Source: Brachionus rotundiformis (lineage: Eukaryota > Rotifera > Eurotatoria > Ploima > Brachionidae). From it: a stretch of 64,000 nt of DNA. The DNA is taken from positions 328,947-392,946 of the forward strand of contig JAESIW010000208.1 of NCBI GenBank assembly GCA_016802295.1. Reading direction: 5' to 3'. Within the stretch, counting starts at the first letter, position 1, and each line of letters opens with the position of its first letter. This document shows, in pieces, positions 22,726-35,298 of this stretch. The position numbers and the translations under genes are program-made. The notes beneath the pieces were generated by a model. It was not told where the DNA came from. It did not search any database and worked only from the letters and a program-made list of their open reading frames with translations.

Positions 22726-23371
22726 ACTTGCTTTTTTGTTTCTACAACGTTTTTTTTTATTGATTTATTTGAGGAAGTTTTTTTTTTGGTATTTTTATTC
22801 TTTATGTTTATTTTTGATAAAAAAATTGACAAACCTTTGCCTTTTTTATTTTATGATTTTTTTTAGGATCATTATTGATTCTGTGGAATTTTGATTACTG
22901 CTCGGCTATCTTTTGCCACTCCTCAAAAAAGTCAATAATTAAACTGGTTAAAATTATTATTTTTCGGTATTTAAATGTTCAAGTTTAACTTTGAAGTAAA
23001 TAACTTGGATGATTTCATCAACTTTTAAAAAAGTATGATACATGTTTATATCTTATCTTTTAGAACAAAATCGAATATACTTACAAACTAAATTCTAGTT
23101 GTAAAGCCTTAAAAAATTTTCTATATTGAATTTTTATACTTTTTATTAAGTTTTTTTGTTTAATAGAATATAATCTTTATTCAAATGTACAAAAATTACC
23201 CAATTAATAGTATTTTATTTAATAAACAAGTGAAAAAATCTTCTAGTTTAATCATGAATATAGTTATTGTTTTAGTTTTTGTTTAAATTTTTATCAATCG
23301 AGTTTATTAATTAAATTATAACAACAAAATAGAAAAAAAATGCTTAAAGCTGTTGAAAAACTAAAAAATTT
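22726..23371. other. AT-rich spacer
   Basis: T-rich tract around 22740-22870 gives a spurious hydrophobic ORF. Nothing else seen; the 3' end of the minus-strand gene at 23372 must lie here. Confidence 0.5.
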
Positions 23372-24507
23372 CTATTTATCCTTGTCTGGTTTATACAGAA
23401 CACCTTTGGAGTAGACCTCGAATCTGAGTGCTATAGATTCAACATAATCAATTGGAGTCAATCTTATATAGTTGGTTCTAATCGCTGGCTCAAACATAAA
23501 CTTGTTAATGACGCTTGAATTTTTAGTATCAGTTCTGTACAAATGACTCACTAAAACTCCAGCATCGTTAAGATACTGAAGCAAAAAGTTGGTCACTGAC
23601 TCATTTGTATCTATTCGTCCCTGTGTTTCAAACATGTATATGTCCGTGGTGTAATTGAGAAGTATTTCAATTTGTTCTTTGGGAACGTCATTGGTAACCG
23701 GACACCAAACAGCGTTGTGATTACAATTGTCTTTTTTGCATACAATAGCGCGGCTAAAGTCGCACTCGGGCTTATTCGATGTTGGTATTACTCTTTGCAC
23801 AAAACCAGCCTCATACAAAGGTACGTAAATTGTTTCTTTATTTAAAAAAAAAGAAAAAAAAGGTTTAAAAAAAATAAAATATTTATTTTCAAGTTACTAA
23901 AATAACCGTTTGGTAAGTTGGCAACAGTCTTTGTTGTCATTGAGTCATCTTTTTCAGTGTGCAGAGCTTTGATTGTGGTAGTTGGGGCTGTGCTTGAAAT
24001 TTGTGTTGTTGAAACCTTTAACTTGGTAGATTTTGGCTTTGGTAAAGGACTAGTCTCTTCGATTTCAACAGACTCCTCATCATTGAATATTTCCTCAGAA
24101 ATGGTAGTCTGTTCTGGTGTAGACAGAGTTGTTGTGGTGGTTTTTGACTGTTTGTTTTTTTTCTTCGAACCTTTTTTGCGCGAATGCTTGGCTCTTTTTT
24201 TGGTGGTGGTCGAAGAGGTGCTGAGGCTCGGATTTTGGCTCTCTTCCTCTTCCTCATAGTCTTCTTCCTCCAAGCTCTCAACATCTAGCACCTTTACCAG
24301 TACCTCGGTGGTGGAGTTTTTGCACTTTGGGTCACAATGCGTTGGACACATGCTCTTCAAGGTGCTTCTACTACAGTAATTGGCAAACATCTGATCCGAA
24401 ATGAGCTTACATGATGGATAATCTTTGCAAGGATCTTTGGTTTTGGCAGAATTTTTTGCACCATAAACTAAAGTTAATGTGACAAAAAATATAAAAATTT
24501 TGACCAT
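23372..24507 (-). CDS. Secreted ShKT plus discoidin (F5/8 type C) domain protein
   Basis: Two exons: 24507-23898 and 23835-23372, joined in phase 1, 357 residues. The second in-frame ATG (24507) is preferred because it starts a compact signal peptide (MVKIFIFFVTLTLVYG). A ShKT six-cysteine module follows (DPCKDYPSCKLI, ANYCSRSTLKSMCPTHC, PKC). Then comes a long acidic and Ser/Thr/Lys-rich linker, with runs of Glu and TTTTT typical of O-glycosylated or extended stalks. The second exon encodes a discoidin-like domain: FETQGRIDTNESVTNFLLQY matches the (I/V)xTQGR.....V..F.L.Y strand, and IRTNYIRLTPIDYVESIALR matches the A.YIR..P......I.LR.E..G end. ShKT modules occur in many secreted animal proteins, often next to enzymes, and are not in themselves evidence of toxicity. 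An extracellular adhesion or matrix role is inferred. Confidence 0.8.
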
Positions 24508-24531
24508 TTTTGAATAGAATATATCAACCAA

Positions 24532-26190
24532 GCTAAATGATTCAAGTTATTTTATAGTTAATTTTTGAAATCGATATTAATTGACCCGATAGAAGGGGCA
24601 AAATTATGAAATTATTTGTCTATGGGATTTGGTCTTTTTCGAACACACTAAGTAAATATTATTGAAATATGCAAGTACTTAACTTACGGGACATGATTGA
24701 TTGACAAAAGTGAGATTAGGTGACATGTAATTTTATCTTAATTAATAGCTTAATTTGAAATTCTACAAGATTAACTTGAAATATTGAAATTTAAAAATAA
24801 GATTAGCCGATATATTTGGCATTCTATCAATTAATCGAACATGAGACCTACATTTTACATGGTATTTAAGATAAATCACTCTAATGTAGTTCTACAAGTC
24901 TCTTGACCTATTTTGCCAAAAAGTTTGCATCCGCTCAATAAGCAATTTAGTAACCACAATTAACTTTTGACAAATTTTTTATTTGCTTGTTATTGTAAGT
25001 ACAAATATTTTATTTTCAAAAATAACTAGACATTTTCCTTAGAAGGTTTTTTTTTAAATCAAAATTAGATCACGTTTGGTTAAAGACTAGTTGTATTTTA
25101 ATACCAAAAGACAAAATAAAAATAAGAAATTTAAACTTTTAAAGTGCTGGACTAAGAACCTATTCGATTTCAAAACTCATTTAAATCTCATATTTTCTAA
25201 ATTTTTTTACAAGCAGAATTATCTTTAAATTTTAATTTCTTTTAGAGATAAAAATTTAAAAATTAAAAAGCATATTTTTTGAATAAATTATCCAGTTAAT
25301 TTTAAATTGAATATTTTTTTGAAAGTTCAAAATTACCTAATATCAATTTTTAACTAATTAATTATTTTATGAAAACACGAAATTTTGGTTAGATATAAAC
25401 AAATAGACCGAGAACTACTCTGTTCATCCAAAACACTGTCAATCAATTTTTTTCCTATTAAAAACTGAAATTGTCATATTGAATTTATCTTTAGGTTTTT
25501 GTATGTTTAATTTTAAAAAGTATGTCTTGTCAATTTCATGATTATTAGATATCAAATTTTGCGTTAGTAAAAATTTCAAATCAACAAGAAATATGGTCTT
25601 GAAGAACAAGTCTAAACAAAATGACCATTTTATTTTAAATGTTTGAAGTTGTTTTAAATATGCAACATGGTGCAACATCCAATGTCTCATCAACTTATAA
25701 AATCGGATAGTGTTTTGCAAAATGCACGATTCCTTGGGAATTCACAGAACCAATTTTCATCCACAATTAAAAAACTGGTGACCAAAAGCAAAAATTTTAA
25801 AACAGAATTCTTATATCGTATTAAAAAATGAAAAGTTTATTGAAAAAATGAACCAATTTTATAAGCCTGTTTTATTTATTAACAAACTTTATTATAAAAT
25901 ATTTTTTATATCATCCATTGTAAATATCCATATTGAATATAATATTTGCACTAGCTGTACAAGATTGAATAAAACTTTACAATTTTAGCACTGGGATAAA
26001 AAAGTTAATTAATATAATGAAAATGATGATGTAACAGCAATGAAACCAGTAAAATGAATATGTTTTTTAAAAAAAACCTATAACTACATCTTCAACTTAT
26101 AAGACCCATTCGTCTCAAAATTTAAGAAAGAAAAAATAAAATTATAAAAGTTTCTTTGATACACAGAATAAATTTATCTCCAAAGATGGT
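24532..26190. other. Intergenic AT-rich sequence
   Basis: No gene supported. The ORF at 25439-25720 (minus) has no recognisable domain and A/T-driven composition. Confidence 0.5.
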
Positions 26191-26194
26191 ACAA

Positions 26195-26320
26195 ACATAA
26201 ACATTGAGTGAGTAAGTGAACCAATGGAGACACATCAAGACATCAAGAATAGACCTGCAAAAACAAAAGAGGCATTTGCCAGACTTAGACCAGTTTGGAA
26301 ATCAAAATGATATAGTGATG
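26195..26320 (+). mobile_element. RTE-like LINE scrap
   Basis: About 120 bp nearly identical to 28583-28705 (THxDIKNRPAKTKEAFARLR in the other copy). It is an isolated piece, probably moved or left over from a larger insertion related to the copy in the neighbouring intron. Confidence 0.7.
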
Positions 26321-26722
26321 TACGGAAGTGAAAATAAATTAGACACAGAATACATTTATTTAAATAATTTTTTCTACAATTTTTAAATAAAAAAGCTTTA
26401 AAAATTGAATTTATTTAAAAAATAGTTCAATTATTTGTATTATTATTAGATTTTAATTAATAAGGGAGCATTATTTCTTGGATATTAATTAATAAATAAA
26501 ATGCGCTCTTTTAAATAATGATAAACTAGGCAAAAACTTGAGCTTGTTACACTGTTTTCACTCTAAAAGCCTTTGGACTGCCATTGTTAATTTTAGATCA
26601 TTTTTATGTCCATAGCTCTTTCTTCAAAATATTTTATTGTTATTTTTTTTATGTTTTAGATTTAAGAATAGTTTAAATAATTTTATTAAATGATAAAAAT
26701 ACAAAAAATATCTAACTACAGG
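26321..26722. other. Spacer with 3' flank of the Ig gene
   Basis: No gene seen; A/T-rich with possible polyadenylation signals for the minus-strand gene. Confidence 0.4.
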
Positions 26723-29700
26723 CTACATATTATAAAATGTATGATACAACATATTTATCAGATGTAGTTGAATAACGAATAAAGATAAACTTGAAAATTT
26801 AAAAATATTACTACATGAACTACTTTTTAGATAGCTTGCCAAATTATCAATACCAAGGACAAATTTCCGCTTTTGATATGCTTAAAGATAAAACGAAAAC
26901 GAATTTCTAATTAACTTTTTTAAATTTAATTAAACTTACAATTTACATAGATAAAGCTAAAAACATGTTGATTATTTTGTAGCGAAATCTCTTTTGAATT
27001 GGTAAAGGCAGTACATTTGTACTGACCAGAGTCACTTCCGATAGCAAACGAAAACTTAATAATTCGCAAAAAAGACCGATTGGTAGTGTAATCAACCATC
27101 ACATACCTGCTATTTTCTTTCAATTCTTTATCATTCTTAGACCATTTTAAAGTCACGTTCAAGTAATGTGGTCCTGAGTAGACACATTGGAGCTGAAAAC
27201 TACTTGATTCATTAACTTTCAGATACCTTGGCGTAACATGAACAAGGTCTAATGCTGTAACCTCTGATTTTGTTGAGGTGCCAGTGAGTAAATCAAAAAT
27301 TTGCTCTCCGGTTTCCATTCTCTTCTTGTCTGTCTTCTTTTGATTTGATGTATGCTTTATTGCAGGTGTTGTTGATGGCATCAGCTGGCATTTTTCAAGT
27401 ACTGAGTCTTCAATGTATTCAGAGTCATATATTTCAGCATTATCTGAACCAATAACTTCAACATACACAAAATATTTTACATTTGGTTCATGGACAGTAT
27501 TTTTTACAACATAACACGAATACCAGCCAGAATCACGGGTTCCAACGGGGCATATTTGAAGGCTATAATTACTCGTCATTAAGGAATACTTGAAATTTTT
27601 TGAATAGAGTTCATTATTATTGGAGATTATTAGCGGTGGTCGTAGCTCTTTAGTCCAGATGATGGTCTTGATGTTGTCAGAGGTAAAAGGACAGCTAAGT
27701 CTTAGTTTATCTCCTTGGTTTAATGTTACATTTGGTTGGTAATTTTTTACTATTGATAGCCGAGGTGTTTGCGTAGAGAGAAAAATTTGATTTGGTGTTT
27801 GAATAAAGCTTCGTGGAAATTTGCTCGAATAAATTCCTAATGTATTTTTCCAATTTCCTTTGTTATGGATCAATTCGAGAGCTGCAAAATAAATTATATT
27901 ATTTTTAATAATTTAAAAATGTCATCTCTAATATATTAGATAATTATTATTCAAAATTTTTCTAAGAAAAGCATTAATTAATTTTAAAATTTATAAAAAA
28001 AATCTAATATTGGTAATATTTTTATTAAATATCTATTTTTTTTAAATTTATTAAAAAAATTTAATTTAATTAAATACACAGAATAATCTATTAATAAATT
28101 AATTTATTGGACTTTTTAGTTTTTAATAGAGGAAATAAATCATTTTTGTTAGGCTTTTTTTTAAGTTATTTCTCTGTATTTATCTCTTTGTAACTCTTTT
28201 CTTATACTTTTGTGGTTGGATAGTTAGCCGCAAGTGCTTGCAGAAGAGGCGAATAAAAGTGATCCGAATCAGCAATCCATTTCCTTTAGGAGGATCTGAA
28301 CTTTTGATCTTGTGATTACTTGGTACATTAAATGGTAGCTGACCTAACCAAAACATTATTTCATGAGAAAAACTACCTCAATTTCGAGGGATATACAATA
28401 GGATTTTACAACAAGCCTTGAAGATCAAGACTTTGCAGATGATTTGGCTCTAATAACAAAAAAATAATTGGATATGCAAAAAACGGTGAACAACGCTTGA
28501 CCAACCTGACTCGAAATAAATGGGATCAAAACGAAAGTCATGTGTATAAACACCAAATTGGATCCCTCAATCTCCAAATAAAAATTGAGTGTGTAAGTGA
28601 ACCAATGGAGACACATAAAGACATCAAGAATAGACCTGCAAAAACAAAAGAGGCATTTGCCAGACTCAGACCAGTTCGGAGATCAAAATGATACAGTGAT
28701 GTAGGGAAGTGAATTTTGGGGAGTGTGTGAGTTAGATAGAAAAAGCCTGAAGACTTTCTACACTTTGAATGATTATGGTTCACTGGTACACTGAAGCATT
28801 GTTAAATGATGAACTAAAAATAAGAACACTGGGGAGTAAATTCAGAGCCAATGAGTCAATGTATCAAGAAAAATAGGCTGCGATGGACATGTATTAAGAA
28901 TGAATGAAAAGAATACAAATACCAAACAGAGGTCTACAATGGGCACCGCAAAGGTGAAGAAAAGTAGGACTACCAGCAATAACATGAAGGTAAACAATCA
29001 CGAAAGAGCTCATCCAAATGGGAATGACATCGGGAGAAGCGAGGATAAAGGCAAAAGATCGGCTTGAATGGAAAACAAAAGTTATGAACCTATGGTCAAC
29101 AAGGAGTCTCTAAGGAAGAAAAAAAAAAGATGTCGAAAGTTAAATGATTAGCATTATATTTATCCAAACTTTCTTCTTAATAGAGTGCTCTTTGCTCTTT
29201 TAATTGTAACTATATTGGATTTACCAACTTGGTAATATATCCCTTACACTTAATTGAATTTAATTCGCTAAATAATCTTTGTCATTTTAATGTGTATAAT
29301 AAGCTTTTATTGTTATAAATATAAATTTTTCTGCTTTTTTTTTTACTAGACATTTAAATTATTCCATGGGAATTCAACTTATTTAAGCAAATAAATAAAA
29401 AGTCTATCTAGTCGTGAAATACATCATGTGCAAATTTTTATAACAAAAAAAATATAAACAAAAATAATGATACTTCAAAAAGCCCTAAAATTTCTCAGGG
29501 AATCGGATAATACGGAATTCAGGTATAACCAATTTGTCTTATTTTCATCAATCTTTACTTAATTAATTGAATCAATTGGAAAAATTTATAAGTGTTCTGA
29601 AATTCTTCCAAACCTTGTCTTAAAATCATTATTTTTAATAACTGGAACGTAAACTAAATTGACAAATTTCAATTATTTTATTTTTAAACTTATCAAATTT

Positions 29701-30002
29701 AATCTTATCTGATTTAAATTTAGCATTAATTTTATAAGGTAAGCCAAATTTTAAATGCCTAGCTAAATTTTAAACTCAAATAAAGTAAATTGATACCATG
29801 GTATTTTATCATTATATACCAGATGTTGCAAATTACAATATATATTCTTGCCAAATAGTTAAGATTGATTTAGAAAAAATTAATATAATTTTTAATTACT
29901 ATTTAATTAAACTTTAATATGTGAATATTTTTTAGTAAAATAAAATTTACCTCTTAAGGGTTCATCAATCAGCGCCAGGAATAGTGTCAAATAGATCAGC
30001 AT
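26723..30002 (-). CDS. Two-Ig-domain cell-surface protein, possibly GPI-anchored
   Basis: Proposed exons: 30002-29951 (signal peptide MLIYLTLFLALIDEPLR), 27881-26940 and 26880-26723; 1152 nt, 383 residues, all phase 1. Ig domain 1 shows LRLSCPF, IIWTKE and DSGWYSCYV, the Cys-Trp-DxGxYxC core. Ig domain 2 shows FQLQCVYS, LKWSKN and DSGQYKCTA. Several N-x-S/T sites are present. The middle exon would stop at 26926, but a consensus donor (gtaagt) sits 12 nt before that stop. Splicing to the acceptor at 26881 gives a C-terminus SSSCSNIFKF followed by a hydrophobic tail, as in GPI-anchored IgSF proteins of the lachesin/IgLON kind. That end is inference. Without the last splice the protein would be secreted. 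The first intron (27882-29950) carries RTE LINE and SINE-like debris. Confidence 0.75.
28200..28370 (-). mobile_element. Candidate tRNA-derived SINE
   Basis: On the minus strand a GTTAGGTCAGCTACCATT stretch (A-box-like) is followed about 40 nt later by GTTCAGATCC (close to the B-box consensus GGTTCRANTCC). Then comes a non-tRNA body ending near CTAACTATCCAACC. The cloverleaf is not complete, so it is not a working tRNA gene. A second copy was not seen in this window. Confidence 0.35.
28375..29120 (+). mobile_element. RTE-like LINE, 3' half, broken
   Basis: Starts with a LEDQDFADDLALITKK block (the FADD active site of reverse transcriptase). It continues with THKDIKNRPAKTKEAFARLR and ends with the GHVLRM-like and ITK/NNHERAHPNGND-like tail, also seen at 60960-61200. 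Many stops. It lies in the first intron of the Ig gene, in the opposite orientation to that gene. Confidence 0.75.
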
Positions 30003-31439
30003 TTCTTCTCTCGATTAACATTACTATGCAAAAAATATAATAAAATAAAATCAATATAATTATCTAAAGAATTAAAAAAAAATTTTAATCATCTAAAACA
30101 ATATTGCGTAATTTAAATAACAAAAATAAATTAAACGTTTTAAGTCATAAAATTTTAAATCACTGATTGACTTAGAAAATAATTTATTTCCTTAGTAAAT
30201 AATCTAGAATTCATGCAACAAGAATAAATCTCTCTTTTCTAATAGAAAACTTGTTAATAATTGATAAATTTTATTTTATATTCCCTGCGCACAATTAATG
30301 GCATGATATTGCTTGTGCATGATTTCGCATAGCTCTTGTAATTACATATTAGAAGAGCTCGGCTGGTCATCCAAATTGGTCGGATATTAAACTTATTCTA
30401 AAAATTATACTCACTCGGGGGCTTAATATTGATTTTTGGGTATTCGAACAACATAAGAATAGGTAGTGGAGCATTTCATTCAGGATGCTTTATCTAAATA
30501 TTTAATAGCATAATTCTTCCCGTCTCTTTGTGGCTCCTTTTTAGCGCCCTTAACAATTTTGCTTCCGATTCATTAAATATTTAAGCCTAAAAATTCTCCT
30601 TTCTATCTGTCACTTCTAATTTTATTTTTTATTTGTTTAAATCTTTTGCCTAATTACTCGTAGACTGAAAATTCGCTCAACAAATTTATCTTAATAATTG
30701 TAGATAATTTTTCTGATTAATCCTGTGACTCAAAGGCCTTCGTTTGCTTAAAAAGTTTATTTTAAAATAACCCTAATTACACAATTAAAACACTAGCTTA
30801 AAGATTTTAAGTTTTTAAATGCTTGTTTTTTCCTATTGCCTAATTAAGATTTGCATTTTTCCCACTTTTTGCCTACATATCGAAAAAAAGGAATAGAATT
30901 TTAATATTTTTTTGCACTTTTTTACTTTTAAAGGTTAATAAGCCTCTCTGCTTATTTTGGCTGCATTTTTTGACTCATTTATAAAAAACTCTAATTTTTA
31001 AATTTTAAATTGTTTTTCTCTAAAATTAATTTGTACCTGCTTGTAGTCAACTTAAATAAGCTAAAAATAGATAAATATAAAACATAAAGTTTTAAGTCCT
31101 TCCTAAATCTCAATATCTTATAGAATTTTGTTTATCTAACTAAAACAAAACTGTTCTTTCAAATCAAATTAGATTTTATAGATAAAACTCTGTTCTTTTA
31201 TTCATATAGTTTATTTTCAAAATTAAATTAATTAAATTCAGAAACTAAAATTGATAATTATAAATCAAAAAAATATATTTTTAATTAAAATTGAAAATTT
31301 TCAAATTCACCAAGGAAAAATCTTATACTTTCTTCACTTAAAATTAAAAGCAAATATTAATTGATTGATTATTTAACAATTTTTAAAATTTCCACCCGAT
31401 CTAAATGTTTGAATTGTAATTCTAGTCCTAATTACTTGC
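30003..31439. other. Upstream region of the Ig gene
   Basis: AT-rich, no gene recognised; must hold the promoter of the minus-strand Ig gene. Confidence 0.45.
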
Positions 31440-32383
31440 AAGATTATTTGTTCTGTACATAAATGACCTACCTGACTGCGTTTCAAATAGAATGGAATTG
31501 TGTGCAGATGACTCAAAAACACTTGGCATAGTTAATAATGTTTATGAGAGCGATGCTACAGAAAGATCTGGATGCAGTATGTCAATGGATAGAGGTCTGG
31601 CGTATGGGACTGTGTGCTGAAAAATGTAAAGTAATGCATTTCGGCAGACTAAATGGAAGGCGTAAATAAACTCAAAAATGCAACAGGAATGTTATACTTG
31701 CGACCACAGAGTGTGAAAGGGATTTTGGAGTGATGGTTTCATCAGATTTGAAGTGGACCAGCCAAGTGAAAAGTGCTTGTGCGAAAGCGAGTAAGGTACT
31801 TGAAATGCTAAAGCGAACGTTTACAAGTAGAGAGGAAAGACTGTGGGTAAGATTGTATATATCCATGGTGATACCACACCTAGACTACGCAGTACAGGTT
31901 ATGAAAATGGACGTGAATGCAAAAGGTGCATGAAAAAGGTGCAAGAAAAGGCAACAAAAATACCATTGTCTGTAAGAAACATGCCGTATGAAATGAGGCT
32001 GACAAAACTAGGACTTGACAAAGCTGAGTGAAAGAAGGGTGAGAGGGGACTTGATTGAAATGTACAAATTAGTTAATGGAATAGAAAAGGTAAGCTTGGT
32101 CAAGAATCTAGTGAAAAAATCAGAAAACAAGGGACCAGCCGGGGGATTAAGAGGAAATAGCATTAGAGTCCAGAGAGAAAGTTTCTCAGCTAAAATTAGA
32201 AACGATTTTGCGGCTGCAGTAAGTGCCAGACATGTATTTTTTTCAAATAGAGTAGTTCCGCATTGGAATAAGTTGCCAGAAAATGTGGTGAAATCCAAGT
32301 CAATCGATAATTTTAAAAAGGCTGCTACAGCTCTACACGGCCAATTGGTGGTGATGGGCTACATGTTAGGTGTCGCAGCGAGA

Positions 32384-32416
<33 letters not shown>
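31440..32416 (+). mobile_element. CR1/Jockey-like LINE, 5'-truncated, with (ACT)n 3' tail
   Basis: Begins inside the reverse transcriptase (LFVLYINDLPDCVSNRMEL, then CADDSKTLGIV where the related copy at 59-60 kb has YADDSK). It continues through VMVSSDLKWTSQVKSACAKA, LKRTFTSREERLW, YISMVIPHLDYAVQV and ERRVRGDLIEMYKLVNG to WNKLPENVVKSKS. Two or three frameshifts interrupt it. The 3' end is TGTTAGGTGTCGCAGCGAG followed by a perfect ACT microsatellite (32384-32416). The shared 3' end with the copy at 59022 defines the family. Truncated at the 5' side, as usual for target-primed LINE insertion. Confidence 0.85.
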
Positions 32417-32417
<1 letters not shown>

Positions 32418-34420
32418 AGACTCGAACAAAAATAAACCATTCATTAAATACTAACCAAGTTTGGAATAAAATAAAAAAAAGCCATAGAAATATTTAATTA
32501 TCAATAGTTCTTGTTCCTTCAACCTTTTCGAACAATCAATCTTTCTTTTGGAAAATTTATAAAAATCTCTGGACATGGACTATCGGATTTCCGACTAATA
32601 AAAGTAAAATCTTAATGAGTAATGACCTAAAAGAGAATATTAAAATTTGAGCAAGCGGATATTGTTTTATTAAATTAATGCATAAATTTTCTATTAAATT
32701 CGGAATAACAGAAGCATTCGAGAAAGCCATGCTAAGTAATATATAATGAACTTTAAATTTAATAAATGGTCCTTCAGAGATTTAGATAAATAGCCATCTT
32801 GAAATAACACACTTCAAGTTTCGCTTTAAAATGCTAAATAAACTCCATTCAGCCATTTGGTTTTATATAAATTGGTTCAAATTTTCAAACTTTCATTAAT
32901 TACCAAGATAAATTAAATCTGAATAAATATCAGCATGATTTTAAATAAAAATAATTCTATATTTTCTAAAGCATATTTGTCTAGCTCAAATTACGGAATT
33001 GAATATTAAAAAAAAATTGATATCTAGGAATAGTTAAATAATTTGTCCCAAAACCGACTAAAATAGATCAACTAAAAATAATTTGTATAAAATTATTAGC
33101 TGTTAACTAGCTTCCAATTTATTAGTTCATTTTTGAAATAGTTTCATATGGCACAATTTTTAGAAGCCATTTAACCAACTTTTAAAATCGTTATGACAAT
33201 CTATTTCCATCATAAAGTTTCATTATCAATTATCTTAGGAAAACCTTTTAAAAGAAATAATATTTATTTTTTATAAATCGAAGCTTATTGCTTTAATTGA
33301 AAGATTTTTTTTTGAAAACAATTGCGTAACTTGCTTCTTGGTTCTAATTTCTAAGCCAATTTTTACACCAATTTAAATAATCTTCCATTTGGATATTTTT
33401 TTTGTTTTAAGCAAATTTAAAATAATTTGCTCTTGATGCAATAAAGGGCTTATTTAGCACAATTTGATAAGTAAATCAATATTTTTAATTAACTTCAAAA
33501 AAATTTATTCCTAATAATATATGAATTAAAATTAGATTTATTTATTTAAGTTATTAAGAGACTAATTTTGCTTGATTTTTGTTTTAATGGACCCTATTTA
33601 TCGAAAATATCATGCTAATTTGGTCTTGAAAGATAAGCAATTATTATTTTTAGAAATAATTTAGATTCAAGGTTAATTGAACCAAAAAAGATTGCTTTTC
33701 TCATTAATTTTAGCTTATTAGGATAAATATAACAATTTTTATATGTTGATTTATTAACAGCATTTTTTGTGTTTAATCTTTATAAATCTTAACAAATCAT
33801 GTCTTTAAGATATTACCCAAATTATCAAATTAAATTATATTTAATAGTAGTGTAGTAGTGGTTTAAACTGCAGCTTAGAGGTTATTTGGAATTTTTTAGA
33901 CATTTTTTTATGAATATTAGAATTCAGGTTTTTTAAAAATGTATAATTTGTTTGTTTGTTATTTTGACATAATTTTTTAAATTAGACAAAATTTAGTTAA
34001 TATGATAGCCAAGTTATTATTTAGCAAAGAATGATCCGCTCAATTTTTGATTATTCTTTCATTTGACTTTGGTGCCTTGAAAGGTGCAAAAATTCCAAAA
34101 CAAAATTTTAAGACACACCAAATTCTTTCCAATCAAAACAAGAATCACTGACATGCATAAACAGCTCAAATTGGACTTTATATAAACACGTTCCAAAGTT
34201 CTGATCATATATAATCAATAAATTGTTTATCAAAAAATAAAACCACCAACAATTAAAATGAGACCTTTATTAATTTAAGTCAATTGATGATACTTTAAAC
34301 GCTAAGTTCACCTCACTCTACTTAGATTTCAAAACAATAGTTTCTACATGAAAACTTATTGACTAAAAACTATAAACTTATTTTTATTATAATAACTATC
34401 ACAAAACTCATTTAATTTAC
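32417..34420. other. Intergenic AT-rich sequence
   Basis: No gene or repeat recognised over about 2 kb. Confidence 0.5.
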
Positions 34421-34500
34421 TAACTCTTGGCTAAAAAGAAGGACTTAATTCCATTCTGAGTGGCCTGAGGTTCTTCTCAAAATAATCTAGAAATAAATAA
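34420..34500 (+). mobile_element. LINE 3' tail, (AAAT)n type
   Basis: AAAAAGAAGGACTTAATTCC, TCTGAGTGGCCTGAGG and a following AAATAAATAAAT-like end match, inverted, the 3' end of the LINE at 47345-47965. Only the tail is present. Confidence 0.6.
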
Positions 34501-35298
34501 ATATTATTAGATTAAAAATTAAAAAAAAACTAATCAATTATTAAAATGCAATTGATAAGTTTAAATTTAATTAAAATCAATTTTTTATAATTTGAATATT
34601 AAGCTTACTTGCACTTTATTATTTTTGAAAATAAAGTTTGATTAACTTCAATATCTTATCATGTACCCTTGAAAGCACTTTTTTGAAGCGGCCAAAATAA
34701 AAGCCAAAAAATTTTATATGGTTTTATATGGTAAAAAAAATGGTTCTGTAGATGCAGTTTAATGCAACATACATTATTTAGAAAATTATGGTAAATTCTT
34801 CACATTGAATTAATCAGTGCCTCAAAGTGTCATGCATTTTTTAAAGATTTTTGATTTTTTGTGATGATCTTCAAGAAATATCGTAGCTGATGCAACATTT
34901 TTATTGGTGTTGGATGCGGCCAGAGCAAACCGGCCTATTGAGGGACGGTTTTTAATCCCTAGACAGTCCAAACAATAAAATATTTTATATTAAATATAAA
35001 TTTAAAAATTTTAAAAATTAGCAATAATAAAAGGATTTTAATATAAAATAGAATATATTAAAATGATCAAATATTAGAATAATGAATATTAGACCGCCAG
35101 AGTGTCCACATGTACAGATCCCAACTTTAATTTTTATCATATAGACGACCACGTTTACTTTTTTGAAACAAAGTTTTTAATAAATAATTTATTAATTATT
35201 GATTATTAATTAATATTTAAAAATTAAAAAATGAGCTATTGTTTTTAATAAATTATTAATAAATATTAGCTATTGAATAATTAATAAATGTTTAATAC
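34501..35298. other. AT-rich spacer
   Basis: No gene seen. GCCAGAGCAAACCGG near 34920 is an isolated less AT-rich patch of unknown meaning. Confidence 0.45.

Noticed and set aside
23918..24259. Valine-rich plus-strand ORF
   Set aside because: Antisense shadow of the Thr/Glu-rich linker of the ShKT-discoidin gene.
25439..25720. 93-codon minus-strand ORF
   Set aside because: No domain, no ATG context, A/T-biased composition; likely chance.
28538..28783. 81-codon minus-strand ORF
   Set aside because: Antisense of an RTE-like LINE copy.
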